From Anaeromyces robustus (Eukaryota; Neocallimastigomycota; Neocallimastigomycetes; Neocallimastigales; Neocallimastigaceae), in NCBI GenBank assembly GCA_002104895.1, contig MCFG01000151.1, positions 112,501 to 142,991 of the forward strand: a DNA stretch of 30,491 nt, written 5' to 3'. Shown piece by piece: positions 1-15,668 of the stretch; the stretch's first letter is position 1; each line of letters opens with the position of its first letter. The translations under genes and the position numbers were made by a program. The notes under the pieces are model-generated. The model did not search any database and was not told the origin of the DNA. It saw only the letters and a program-made list of their open reading frames with translations.

Positions 1-3558
<3,558 letters not shown>

Positions 3559-4467
3559 TTTATTATATAGAATTCAAAAATGTTTTTATAATAATACATA
3601 TATTTTAAATTTCTATTTTATTTGTATATTTATTTTTAACGAATTTAAATTAATTTCTATTTTTTTTTTTTTTTTGTATTGAAATTTATTATTTTATTAA
3701 ATGTACATTTACTAATTTTGGTAAATGAATTATTTTTCTATGTAATTTTTATATTTTTTTTATATATTTTGAATTCTAATTTTATTATATTATTTTTTAT
3801 TTATATTATTTTTTATTTTTTTTTTAAATTTGAAGAAAAAAAAAAACATTTGTTGTTTTTATATATTCATTTCGATTTTTATTACATATTTTTCTTTCTT
3901 CTAAACTTTTTGTTACCATTTTTTTTAATAATTACAATAATAAAGTATTCTTTATTATTTACTTTTCCATTAAATTTTTTTTATTAATAAAAAAAATTTT
4001 TTTTTGTAACACTATAAATTAAATTCTTATTAAAAAGAAAAAAAAAATAAGAACAAAAAATAAATAATTGTCAAAAAGTAAAAAAAATGAAATAAATAAT
4101 AAAACTATTATAACAGTTTTTTTTTTATTATACCATTTTATACATTTATTTATTATTTTTAATGACTATTTTTATTCTTTCTTATTCTTTATTTCTTTAT
4201 TAATCAATTAATTATTTATCTTTATTTATTTATTTTAATGGATGACTTAACTTTTTCTTTATAGTTAATTATCTTTATAAAAAACAATAATATTCAAATA
4301 AAATTATTAAAAATTTATTCTTCGTTACACATAAAAGAAATTACAAAGTTATATCATCTTGTAAGAAAATGATAAATTAAAAAAAATATTAAAAATTTTA
4401 ATTAAATAATCATAAAATAATTTTTAAAAATTCTTACAATAATAAAAAATATTTATCCTCTATTTTT

Positions 4468-4580
<113 letters not shown>

Positions 4581-5260
4581 TGCTATTAATTATGATTTTT
4601 GATACATTATTTATATTTGATGTTTATATATACTTCATTTTCCTATTTGCCTTATATCAAATTAAAATTCCATTTTTAACAATAAATATGACTAATTAAT
4701 AGTATATAATTATAACTATAATTCATTTTATTATATTTTAATTTGTAATATTTTATATATTATTATTATAACTATTATTATTAATATTATATAAATTATT
4801 ATTAATGACATTTATTATTAACAGTATTAATATTCATTATTATAAAATTATTATTCTATATACAGTTTTATTATTTTTAATTAAAAGAACTATCTATAAA
4901 ATTTTAATAGAAAAAACAATATAAAGAATTATAATACATCAATTATTATATATAAATATATTCTAATATATTGTAATGTTAATTATTTGAACTATTTTTT
5001 TGCTCTCTTAATATAACTGAATTTCCAATTCTCCTTATTACTGGAAATAAAAATTACTAAATAATATAATTTATTATTACAAATTATATTTTATAATATT
5101 TAATCATTTTTTTCTCTTATATTAAAATAATTAATAAATAATAGTAATAATATATTCTTATCATTAATTTTAGTAGAATGTTTATTTTATTATTATTTAT
5201 TATTATATATTTTTGTTAATATTTTTAAAATTATTGAAATATATGAATAAAAAAAATACT

Positions 5261-5369
5261 TTTATTTATTGTGTAGGGTCTAAGTGCAAATAAAGAATGT
5301 ATGATCATACCAAGGGCGTAATGATAGGGTAATAAAGGAATTAAATTTTGATTCATTCAAATGATAGAA

Positions 5370-5402
<33 letters not shown>
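5261..5402 (+). mobile_element. Candidate short retroposed sequence with poly(A) tail
   Basis: A patch of higher GC (about 5271-5350, including AAGGGCGTAATGATAGGG) in otherwise AT-only DNA runs into 31 consecutive A (5372-5402). The bases just before it (5249-5260) and at the end of the A run both read A8-TACT, which could be a target-site duplication, although A/T composition weakens this. I see no clear Pol III boxes, so the source transcript is unknown. It could also be a chance A run beside a conserved non-coding patch. Confidence 0.35.
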
Positions 5403-5405
<3 letters not shown>

Positions 5406-6277
5406 TGTAAATATATGTAAATTAAATTATCAAAGAAATTAATAATAGTAAGTAATAATATTAAGTATTAGTGTTATGTTATTAGGTAGATACATTTTTT
5501 TTTGTATGTAATTGTATTAACAAACATAACCATAATCAATCAAATATATAAATTAATTTTTAAAGAAACTTCTTTTTTCATATATATATTAAATTTTAGT
5601 ATTATTATATATAATATATCATTGAAATTTTGTTAAGAAAAAAAAAGAAATTACATTATTTTTTTACAAAAATAATAAAAAAAAATAAATAAATATTATT
5701 AAATAATTTATTAAAATATATCCAAATATAAAAAATTTTAAACAAAATATTGACAATAACTTTAATAAATGGACAAAAAAAAATCATTTCATTTTGAATT
5801 TTTTTCTTTAAATGAAATATTTAATTTCATTAAATTTTTTTTTATCTTTAATTTTTATTTTTTAATTTTTTTTTTAAAAAGAGAACATTGTTGATACTAT
5901 TTCCTTTAAAGAATTCTTTTTTTAAATTATATACTTTTTATTATTTTTTATTATATAAATTAAATAATATAACACATGTATTTAATTAAATCTGAAACAA
6001 ATATTAATAAAGTTAATTTTTATGGTGAAACCATCATTACTTACAGAATGTAAAAATGGGTATATCTCTAATAATATTTATTTTTTTTTATAATATATTT
6101 CAATTTTCAATTTGTTAAATTTAACTATTTTTATATATATATTTTATTTAAATATTTTTATCTTTTATTTTCTTTTATTTTCTTTTATTTTCTTTCTTGT
6201 TTTTAATTTTCATTTATTAAAAAATATTATATAGTTTTTTTTTACTATTATTATGATTATTTTATTTTTCTTAATTT

Positions 6278-6313
<36 letters not shown>

Positions 6314-6621
6314 CCGAAAATTTTAATTTTTTAAATTTTATTTATTTTTTTCCACAGATTTGAGGATTATTTTTAAATATTTATAACAAATACTAAATAT
6401 TTATTGTTTATAATAATTTTAATTATATTTTTCCTCAAAAAAATAATAATCAATATTATTTGAATTTTGAGGAATTATTTTTTAAAAAGGAATTAGTAAT
6501 ATAAGAGTAGAACAGTAGTAATAATAATATTTTTTTTTTGTAAATTTAATTTAATTTAATTTAATTTAATTTACTGTTGAATTAATTTTAATAGTAATCA
6601 TAGAATTTTTTTTTTCTTTTT

Positions 6622-8568
6622 TTAATAACATTTACCAAAATTTAATTGACAATCATTATTTATATAACATAAATTATTAATATCAAAAGATGGATTAACA
6701 CAAGTACCATATTTTGTACAACAACCATTTTCATTACATTCTTTTTCAGGTGAATTTTCTCCACATCCACCATAATAATTAGTAGGAGAAAAAACCATTT
6801 TTTTACCATTATTAAGAAATCGATTTGGAGCATTGACAAAACGTGGATATAATAATACATCTTTTAATGAAAGATCAATTAATGTTTGTTTCATAAGATC
6901 ATAATTATACTCAATATCTGGATGTTCAGACATAATAGTAGCAGCTACTCCTGCTGCTATAGGTGCAGAAAAAGATGTACCCATAACAAGATCTACATTA
7001 CGTCCATTCACTTGATAATAAGAAGGTTTTTTGGATGGAGTAATGACTTCTCCTGGTGCAAATAAATCAATACATTTACCATAACTAGAATATTCAGCTA
7101 TTTGATATGCATCTTTCATATTAAATATATCATTATCTTCTATAGCACCTACTACAATAACGTCATCATAATAACTAAAACTTTTAATTAATCTAATACG
7201 ATCAAAAGTACGTTCAAATATTTTTTCGACACAACAATCTTCATAAGTATTACCTGCGGAAACAAAAATAATATATCCAGCTTTCTTTAATTCCGTTATT
7301 TTATTTTGAAGATCTTTTCTATAGGTAGTCCATCCTCCTCTTGAACTAGTAATAAGACTTTTATGGGGTACACCTTGAATTTTTATATAATCTAAAGCTT
7401 CTAATACATCATAAGTATAAAGAGCTGTAGCAATGGTATGCATATTAGCTTTTTTTGCTACACCAAATATAGTACCAGCAGCAACTGAAGCTACTCCTAC
7501 ACCATGATTATATTCATCTTCATCATCAGATTCAACGGTTTCACAATATTCTTCTCTTTCTTTATCCGTTCTTATAGGATGACTTTTACCACTATAGATA
7601 AGTGTATCACAAGTAATTGTACGTTCATAAGTTTCCCCTTTATATTTATCAAAATCATCCTCCATTGTCATATCTATACCAGTTTCAATAAAATAGAGAT
7701 GAATACCTTCTCCAGCACTTTCTGGGTAATAATAATTATAATCATAACTTCCAGTATTGGATGGATAATATTTAGACTGAGATATTAAAGATAAATGAGT
7801 AAAATAATTATAATAATAATTTAAATTATCATGCTCTTGAACAGAAACTCCTGACCAGTTGGTTTCTTCCTTAATCATATCTTTATTATAATATTTACCA
7901 TTTTTACCATAACTACGTTTCTTTTTATTATTACTATTATTATTATTATTATTATTATTATTTAATTTTTCTTTTTCTTCTTCATTTGGTACTTTTCTTC
8001 GGATTTTTGGATTACTAATTTTAAAAGCCTTTTCACAACTTATAACATTTTCTAAATTTAAAACTTTTTTTATTACATCATCTGTAAGATAAGCTTTAAT
8101 AGTATAATAATTTAAAATGGGACAAATATGACTTACTAAATCAGAATCAATTGGAATATATTCTACAGTTGAATCATCAGTGGAATTAAGAGAACGTTTA
8201 TTATTAGCATTAAATTTAATATTAAGATTAGGTCTATTATTATTAATGAAATTAAATTTAACAAATTTATCATTATCAAATTGACGCTTTTTAAGTGAAT
8301 TTGAGGTAATTTCATTTAATTTTTCATCCATTTTTCCATTTTCTAAACGATATGAATCCATATTATCTTCAATAATTTCATAAATATCGTTCATTCTATC
8401 ATTAACTAATTCAACAATTTCAGTTTGAACAGTATCACTCTCATCATCAAAATCTCTATCTTTATCATTTCTTTTAATTGAAATAATATAAAATGCATTT
8501 TCTGCTAAAGCACTTATAAATACATTGAAAGCAATAAATGCTATAAAAATTAAATGAATACTATTCAT
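6622..8568 (-). CDS. Gene 2: secreted subtilisin-like protease with C-terminal CBM18; catalytic Asp replaced by Glu
   Basis: 648 residues in one frame. Signal peptide (about 1-22, ending LAEN), I9-like propeptide with paired dibasic sites (about 23-180), a charged linker with nine Asn (203-211), then the S8 domain. His355 (in NHGVGV), Asn440 (in SAGN) and Ser532 (in GTSFSAP) are present. The residue aligned with the catalytic Asp is Glu295 (in FIETGI), coded GAA at 7684-7686, whereas its three neighbours have Asp. The domain is otherwise well kept, so the protein is either a weak enzyme or a pseudo-protease kept for binding. It ends with a CBM18 (602-647, eight Cys) and lacks the Thr-rich stalk and Cys-rich end of genes 3 and 4. 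The start follows a run of A in the sense strand, and Met-Asn-Ser is shared with genes 3 and 4. Confidence 0.93.
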   Translation of the reverse strand: MNSIHLIFIAFIAFNVFISALAENAFYIISIKRNDKDRDFDDESDTVQTEIVELVNDRMNDIYEIIEDNMDSYRLENGKMDEKLNEITSNSLKKRQFDNDKFVKFNFINNNRPNLNIKFNANNKRSLNSTDDSTVEYIPIDSDLVSHICPILNYYTIKAYLTDDVIKKVLNLENVISCEKAFKISNPKIRRKVPNEEEKEKLNNNNNNNNNSNNKKKRSYGKNGKYYNKDMIKEETNWSGVSVQEHDNLNYYYNYFTHLSLISQSKYYPSNTGSYDYNYYYPESAGEGIHLYFIETGIDMTMEDDFDKYKGETYERTITCDTLIYSGKSHPIRTDKEREEYCETVESDDEDEYNHGVGVASVAAGTIFGVAKKANMHTIATALYTYDVLEALDYIKIQGVPHKSLITSSRGGWTTYRKDLQNKITELKKAGYIIFVSAGNTYEDCCVEKIFERTFDRIRLIKSFSYYDDVIVVGAIEDNDIFNMKDAYQIAEYSSYGKCIDLFAPGEVITPSKKPSYYQVNGRNVDLVMGTSFSAPIAAGVAATIMSEHPDIEYNYDLMKQTLIDLSLKDVLLYPRFVNAPNRFLNNGKKMVFSPTNYYGGCGENSPEKECNENGCCTKYGTCVNPSFDINNLCYINNDCQLNFGKCY

Positions 8569-11012
8569 TTTTTTTTTTTATATAATTTTTAAATTATATA
8601 AATTGAAATATAACAAATATTATTATTTAAGAAAAAAAAAAATTAATTATTTAAATATACTAAAAATACTAATTATTGATAGTTAATTAAATAAATATTA
8701 TTTATTTTTTCATTTCTTTTCTTTTTTTTTTTTTTTTTTTTCTCTTACACTACTTCCTCTTATTAATATAAATTATAAATTAATTATAATTTATATATAT
8801 GTACATGTATATATATAATAAGAAAATTATTAACAAAAAAGAAATTTTTTAGTTAATTTTTTTTTGTATGTTTGTTTGTTATTTTTATTTTTATTATTAA
8901 TTAAAGTTATGATAACAAAAAATCAATAAATAATAAATAATAAATAATAAATAAATGTATAAATAAATATTAAGATAGATAATTTAATAATTATATTAAA
9001 ATTTTAAAAAAATTAAAAAATTGGTGTTAAATAATATTCCTATTCCTTTTTTTTTTTTTTTTTTTTTTTATTATTATTATTATTTATTATTTATTATTTA
9101 TTAATTTATTTATTTATTTATTGATTGATTATTCATAATGTTATATTAAAAAAAGGAATGAGTAATTTTTTTTTTATATTAAAATTTTTTATTATTATTG
9201 TTTCCATATTAGTATTAATTGTCATTTATTATTTATTAATTATCTTTTGTATTACAAAAAATTTTTTATTTTTTAAAAAAATGTTGATCTGCCAATGAAA
9301 ATGAAATAAAAAAAAATTTTTATAAAAATAATTATCATAAATTTAAATTATTAATTTATTTACATTGTTCAAAAAGTTCTATTTTATATAATTGTTCAAA
9401 TTACAATTAATATTATGACTATGATTTTCTCCTTTATATCTTATTATTTTTCTTGAGTTGAATTATTCCACCTATTATTTCTATTATTGTTATAGTCATA
9501 TTTTTTAAACTATTAACATCAAAGTTATGATTAATTGAACCTCACTACTATATGTTTAGTAATAGTAAATTTAAGTTTTTGAATAATTCTAACTAATAAA
9601 ACTATAAAAAAAAATTGGATAACTCTTTTTTAAAATATATAAAATTAGTTTTCTTAAGAGTACTTTTCTAGTTGTTTCATCAAGCTATGAATTTTTGGAA
9701 ATTATTTTAATAAATAATTCCAAAATATTTTCAACTATATTTTTACTATTATTTCCAAAAAGTTTAGTAGCTTCCATATCAAAAATAATATCCGAGTAAA
9801 CTTAAAATATAACTTTTACATTATTCAAAAAAAAAAAAAAAACTGAATGATATTGATTTTAATATAATTAATAATTAATTATAAATATTGAAAAAAATTT
9901 TTTATTAATTAAAATTAGTTACTAATAATAATAATAAATAATTGTAGTTAGTTTGTATAAATGATTTCATTATATTATATTTTATTATCAAACTTATTAT
10001 AATACTTTTTTTACTATTTACCAAAGCCAACATTAGTTTCAATATTTAAATCTTCATATATCTCATTAATATATATTACTTTTAAAACAATAATAAAACA
10101 ATATTAAAAATGCCTTTTCTAAAATTTTTTATTTGTTTCATAGATTTTATTTGTTATGCCCTAACCAACGATATAATAGATAAATAAATAATAATAAACA
10201 TGTAATTATTCTCTTGTATTAATTTATTTTTCTTTGAATTTTTAAGTGTATAGATATGACTCAGTATAACATGCTTTGTTTTAATGTGATATTTAAATAT
10301 GCAGTTATAAATTTTAATTACTTTTTAAATAAAGAAAATATAATATTACCATATTAATTATTAATCATTACACTATTTCTTTAATTATTTATAATTAATC
10401 TTTGTGTATTTTACATTTAAAAAATAAAAAGTACCATCTTTCATAGAAATAATAAGAAAAATACGTAGAGGCGAATATATATTTATTAAATGTATTTTAT
10501 ATATATTTTCATTTACTTTTTTTTTATTAATTTATATCATATTATATATAATTATATTTAATTCATATATTTATATATTATATACTTAATTTGTTAAATA
10601 ATAGTATTTTTATATCTTAAATTAAAGTTAAGTCATATAATGATATTAATAATTATTTTTTTTTATTTATTATATATATATATTATAAATTTAATTATTA
10701 TTTTTATTTAACTTACTATTTTTTTATATATAAATCTATATTATCAATAATATATATCTATATACATATTAATATTCTGGGTATAGATATATATGAAATA
10801 TATTTATTTTTTAAATATATTTATATACTTTTAATATAATATATATATATTATAATTATTATTATTATTATTAATTTCAATTTGTTAATTCTTTTTTTTT
10901 TTATTTTAATTTCAATTTTTTAGTTATATATTTATATTTTATATTTTTATATTTTTATTTTTGAATTCAATTTACATTATTATAATATATTATTTTATAA
11001 TAATTATAATTA
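8569..11012. other. Gene-free AT-rich spacer between genes 2 and 3
   Basis: About 2.4 kb with no gene-like frame. It holds a T/A palindrome near 8796-8818, the T23 run leading into ATT and short TTTA repeats (9047-9124), and a stretch (about 9360-10450) that is less repetitive but in which I recognise nothing. The last 250 bp or so (about 10740-11012), just 3' of gene 3, resemble the sequence 3' of gene 4. Confidence 0.7.
9047..9124. repeat. T23 run followed by ATT and short TTTA repeats
   Basis: Compound simple repeat about 0.5 kb upstream of the gene 2 start. It occupies the same relative place as the longer TTTA arrays upstream of the other protease genes. Confidence 0.8.
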
Positions 11013-13196
11013 TTATGAATTCCAAATTTTCGAACATATTTCATTAATAGCAATACATTCTTTGAATTGATTTTCATACCATGATTTTTTCCAACAATGA
11101 TCTAATTCTTGATAACAAGCATTAGACATCTGTTGTTTACAATCCCAATCAAATCTATCACATGAATAATAATCAATATTATCAGCATTTTGTGTAGGTT
11201 GTGGAATTAAAGAAGTATGTGAAATAGAAGTAATAATAGTGCAAGTACTAGAAGTAATATTTATCGTTATTGTAGGAATAGTCTTTTTAGTAGTAGTAGT
11301 AGTAGTAGTAGTAGTTGTTGTTGTTGTTGTTGTTGTTGTTGTTGATATTGATGATGTTAATGACGTTGATGATATTGATGTTGCTGTTGATGTTGACATT
11401 GATATTGATGTTGTTGTCATTGTAGTTAATGTTGATATTGTTGATGTTATTGACGTTGATTTTTTTGTTATTGTTGATGTTACTGTTGGAATAGTTATAG
11501 TATTAGTACTTGATACTGAAGTTGTAGTTGTTTTTAGAATAGGTTTTTCAGTAATAATAGTAGTAATAGTAGTAGTTGTTGTTGTTATCGCTGTTGTTGG
11601 TATGGTTTTTGTGGTAGAAATTATACTTGATGATGATGAGTAAGTTTGTGAAGAAGATGGTATTATTTTAATTGATTTTGTTTTTCTAGATGAATGAGAT
11701 TTTGTAATAATATTAGGAACAGTTTTTAAAGAATGATGATAATTTTCGGTATTAATTGTAAGAATAGGTTCAGTAATAAAACTAGTAGCTTGTGTTTCAT
11801 GACATTCACCATATTCAGATTGACAACCACGACCTATATAACATAAATCATATATATCATCAGATGGATCAATACATGTTCCATATTTTGAACAACAATT
11901 TTTATTACTACATGTCTTAATAGGAGAATCCTTACCACATCCATTATAATAATTGGATGGTGAAAAAACAAGTCTCTTACCATTATTAACAAATCGATTT
12001 GGAGTATCATAAGAACGAAGATTTTTTAATATATCTTTCAAAGAAAAATCTATTAAAGTTTTTAACATTAATTCATATGTAAATTTAATTTCTGGATGTT
12101 CAGACATAATTGTAGCAGCTACTCCTACTACAATAGGTGTAGCAACAGAACTACCAGCAGCAATTTCAACGGAATTTCCATTAATATTAATATTATAAAC
12201 ATTTTCTTTTGAAGGAATAAAAGCTTCTCCTGGTGCATGAATATCAACACAATTACCAAAATTTGAATAAAATGAAAAATTATAAGTATCTTTTATATTA
12301 CGTTGATAAGTATTTTCAGTAACACCTACTACAATAACATTATCATAATAACTAAAACTTTTAATAAGATTACCTTTTTGAATACAACAATTTTCATTAG
12401 TATTACCTGAAGAAGCAAAAATAATAAATCCTGTTTCGGATAATTCTGTTATTTTATTTTGTATATTTTCTCTAAAATAATTCCATCCTCCTCTCGATAA
12501 ATTAATAATACATTTATATGGAGTACCATTCATTTTTATATAATCTAAAGCTTCCAATATATCAAAATGATTTAAACTAGTAGCTATCATATGTATATTA
12601 GCTTTTTTAGCTACACCATATAAAGTACCTGCAGCTACTGAAGCTACACTGACACCATGACTTATAGCATCTTTACCACCATCAATAATTATACAATATT
12701 CATTTTTTTCCTTATCTTTTGTAGGATGACTTATACCATCATAAATAATAGTATCACAAGTAATTATACGTTCATAAGGTTTACCTTTATAAGTATCATA
12801 ATCTTCATTAAATGACATATCAATTCCATCATCAATAAAGAATAAATCAATACCTTGTCCAGCACTTTCAGGATAATAATAATTAAAATCATATAATTCA
12901 GTATTTGATGGGTAATATTTAGACTGAGATATTAAAGATAGATGAGAAAAGAAATTCGAATCAGAGCTAGAATTTTCTTCTTGTACCGAAACTCCTGACC
13001 AATTTGTTTCTTCCATAATCATATCTATATTATAGTATTTACCATTTTTACCGACAGTATTGATGTTAGTATTAGTATTGTTTTTATTATTATCATTACT
13101 ATAATCATTATTATAATCATATTCATCATTATCATTATTTTTATTATAACGTTTGCTATAATTTTTATTATTATAATAAAATTCTTCTAAATTCAT
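11013..13196 (-). CDS. Gene 3, downstream part: S8 protease domain, CBM18, Thr-rich stalk and Cys-rich end (frameshifted from its signal peptide)
   Basis: A 727-residue frame whose first ATG overlaps the stop of the upstream part (13196-13747). It holds a full S8 domain: Asp122 (in FIDDGI), His180 (in SHGVSV), Asn265 (in SSGN) and Ser350 (in GSSVATP, where Ser replaces the usual Thr). A CBM18 follows at 420-465, then a Thr/Ser-rich stalk (about 470-670, probably O-glycosylated) and a Cys-rich end with FDWDCKQ and ICSKIWN. Taken alone it lacks a signal peptide and propeptide, so it would not be secreted or folded in the usual way. Its domains align throughout with gene 4. The simplest reading is a recently broken paralogue; an assembly error or an unusual splice is possible. 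Confidence 0.85.
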   Translation of the reverse strand: MNLEEFYYNNKNYSKRYNKNNDNDEYDYNNDYSNDNNKNNTNTNINTVGKNGKYYNIDMIMEETNWSGVSVQEENSSSDSNFFSHLSLISQSKYYPSNTELYDFNYYYPESAGQGIDLFFIDDGIDMSFNEDYDTYKGKPYERIITCDTIIYDGISHPTKDKEKNEYCIIIDGGKDAISHGVSVASVAAGTLYGVAKKANIHMIATSLNHFDILEALDYIKMNGTPYKCIINLSRGGWNYFRENIQNKITELSETGFIIFASSGNTNENCCIQKGNLIKSFSYYDNVIVVGVTENTYQRNIKDTYNFSFYSNFGNCVDIHAPGEAFIPSKENVYNININGNSVEIAAGSSVATPIVVGVAATIMSEHPEIKFTYELMLKTLIDFSLKDILKNLRSYDTPNRFVNNGKRLVFSPSNYYNGCGKDSPIKTCSNKNCCSKYGTCIDPSDDIYDLCYIGRGCQSEYGECHETQATSFITEPILTINTENYHHSLKTVPNIITKSHSSRKTKSIKIIPSSSQTYSSSSSIISTTKTIPTTAITTTTTTITTIITEKPILKTTTTSVSSTNTITIPTVTSTITKKSTSITSTISTLTTMTTTSISMSTSTATSISSTSLTSSISTTTTTTTTTTTTTTTTTTKKTIPTITINITSSTCTIITSISHTSLIPQPTQNADNIDYYSCDRFDWDCKQQMSNACYQELDHCWKKSWYENQFKECIAINEICSKIWNS

Positions 13197-13747
13197 TATT
13201 TTCCCTTCTGAACTACTAATTTTAATAGCTTTTCACAACTAACAACATTAGATAAATGTGAAATTTTTTCTACTATACTATCTGAAAGAAATGCTTTAAT
13301 AGTATAATAATTCAAAATCGGACAAATATAACTTACTAAGTTAGAATCAACTAAATTTGAATTGGTTGAATTGACAGAACGTTTATTAATATTATTATGA
13401 GTATCAATATTTAAATTTGGTCGATTTTTATTTATGAAATTATATTTAATAGGTTTATCAAATTGACGTTTTTTTAGTGAATTTAAAGAAATTTCCTTCA
13501 ATATTTCATTCATTTCTCCATTTTCAGAATGATATGTATCCATATTATCTTCAATAATTTCATAAATGTCATTCATTCTATCATTTACCAATTCAATAAT
13601 TTTAGTTTGAATAGCTTTACTCTCATCATCAAAATTTTTATCATTTTCATTTCTCTTAATTGAAATAACGTAATAAGCGTTTTCCGCTAAAATATTAACA
13701 AATATATTAAATGTAATGATAATTAAAATTAAATGAGAACTATTCAT
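13196..13747 (-). CDS. Gene 3, upstream part: signal peptide and propeptide of a subtilisin-like protease
   Basis: 183 residues beginning Met-Asn-Ser-Ser, with a signal peptide (about 1-22) and an I9-like propeptide containing the family segments VNDRMNDIYEIIEDN and CPILNYYTIKAF. The family match ends at SCEK, after which the frame reads LLKLVVQKGK and stops. Shifting one base at about 13228-13233 gives AIKISSSEG, matching AFKISN in gene 2. The break is therefore a single-base loss relative to the AAGGCT of gene 2. The frame overlaps the downstream part by one base (TAATG). Confidence 0.85.
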   Translation of the reverse strand: MNSSHLILIIITFNIFVNILAENAYYVISIKRNENDKNFDDESKAIQTKIIELVNDRMNDIYEIIEDNMDTYHSENGEMNEILKEISLNSLKKRQFDKPIKYNFINKNRPNLNIDTHNNINKRSVNSTNSNLVDSNLVSYICPILNYYTIKAFLSDSIVEKISHLSNVVSCEKLLKLVVQKGK

Positions 13748-14091
13748 TCTTTTTTTTTTTTTTTTTAATAATAATTATTAAATATTCAAAATAATTGTAA
13801 ATTGAAAAATATAATAGTTTTTATATAAATATAAAAACATTTATAATTAATGTAAATTTTAATATTCGTTATGAATATTTAATTATTTTACTTTTTTAAC
13901 TATTAATTACTCCTTTCTTTTTAAAAATTCAATTCAATTCAATTCAATTTAACTTAATATTATTTTATTTTATTCATTTCATTTTTATTCTATTTTGACA
14001 TTTAAAAAAAAAAAATTAAAAAAACGTTTATAATATATTAATTATCATAATATTTAATTTATTTTAGTATTATTATTATTAATATATATAC

Positions 14092-14174
14092 TTTTTTTTT
14101 TGAACATTTTTGATATATTAGAAAATAAATTAAATATTATGACTAATTTATCAAAAATGTTCAAAAAAAAAAAA
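14092..14174. repeat. Perfect inverted repeat, arms about 24 bp, loop about 33 bp
   Basis: The left arm is a T run followed by GAACATTTTTGATA (14092-14115). The right arm is TATCAAAAATGTTC followed by an A run (14149-14174). The arms pair without mismatch. It lies about 350-430 bp upstream of the gene 3 start. It could be a tiny MITE-like element, a transcript-end hairpin or a chance AT palindrome; the non-repetitive core of the arms argues against chance. Confidence 0.75.
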
Positions 14175-14240
14175 TAAATTAATTATTAATTATAAATATT
14201 AATTATTAATTTAAAATTTATTAAATATTAATAAATCATC

Positions 14241-14530
<290 letters not shown>

Positions 14531-14781
14531 TGTTTATAATTTGATGCTAACAAATAATATAAGAGTAGTCAGAAACATTTTGATGTTTGTACTCTAAGGA
14601 GTTGTCATTTCTCTTTAGAAAATGACACTCTCATTACCATATATTCTTACCTATTTATTCAATCAAAAAATACCAAAAAAAAAAAAAAAAAATAAAGAAA
14701 TAAAACATTACTGAATTAAAAAAAATTTTGTTTCTTTTATATAAGTTATATATTATATTATTTATATTTCTTATTAAAAAA

Positions 14782-15085
14782 ATATATAATATGAATTTTA
14801 TTTTATTATTTATTAAATATTTATTTTATTTTTTTTTTTTTTATATAAATTTTTATATTCTCTTTATTCAAGAAATTTTTAGATATACATATATATATAT
14901 GAAATTTATTTTATTATTGATTAAATATTTATATTATTTTTTTTTTATATATATAAATTTTTATATTTTCTTTTATTCAAGTAATATTTAAATATATATA
15001 ATATGAATTTTATTTTATTATTTATTAAATATTTATTTTATTTTATTTTATTTTATTTTTTTTTTTCATATTTTTTATTTAGTAT
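14782..15085. repeat. Tandem repeat of about 105 bp, nearly three copies
   Basis: Three copies begin near 14782, 14889 and 14991. Each has the core ATGAATTTTATTTTATTATT (second copy slightly changed), then ATTAAATATTTAT, a T run, and, in the first two, ATAAATTTTTATATT and TTATTCAAG. The third copy degenerates into TTTTA repeats. No function is apparent. Confidence 0.8.
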
Positions 15086-15382
15086 TTTACTTCAATAATA
15101 CATAATTATTATTATTGCTTTTTGTTGACTAAATATATATATATTTTATGTTAGCTAATATTTATATATTATTTTTTTATTATTATTATTATTTTCATAA
15201 ATATATATTTATTAATAATATATATATTTACATACATACTGGGTATATATTTATTTTTTATAAACATATTTATACATTTTTATATTATTATTAATTATTT
15301 AATAATTAAATTTGTTGATTTTTACTGTTACTTTTTTTTTTGTATATTTATTTGTTTGTTTGGTGTTTTCTTATTATTGTTA

Positions 15383-15663
<281 letters not shown>

Positions 15664-15668
15664 CATTT

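Noticed and set aside
3679-3987. 102-codon frame
   Set aside because: Phe/Ile/Leu-only product of T-rich DNA, like 14412-14597 and 14728-14991, which read repeats.
11239-11400. Programmed frameshift or dicistronic design for gene 3
   Set aside because: The break is in a poorly conserved linker with no slippery motif seen, and paralogues 2 and 4 are continuous there.
11239-11643. 134-codon Val/Asp-rich frame on the plus strand
   Set aside because: Antisense of the Thr-rich stalk of gene 3.
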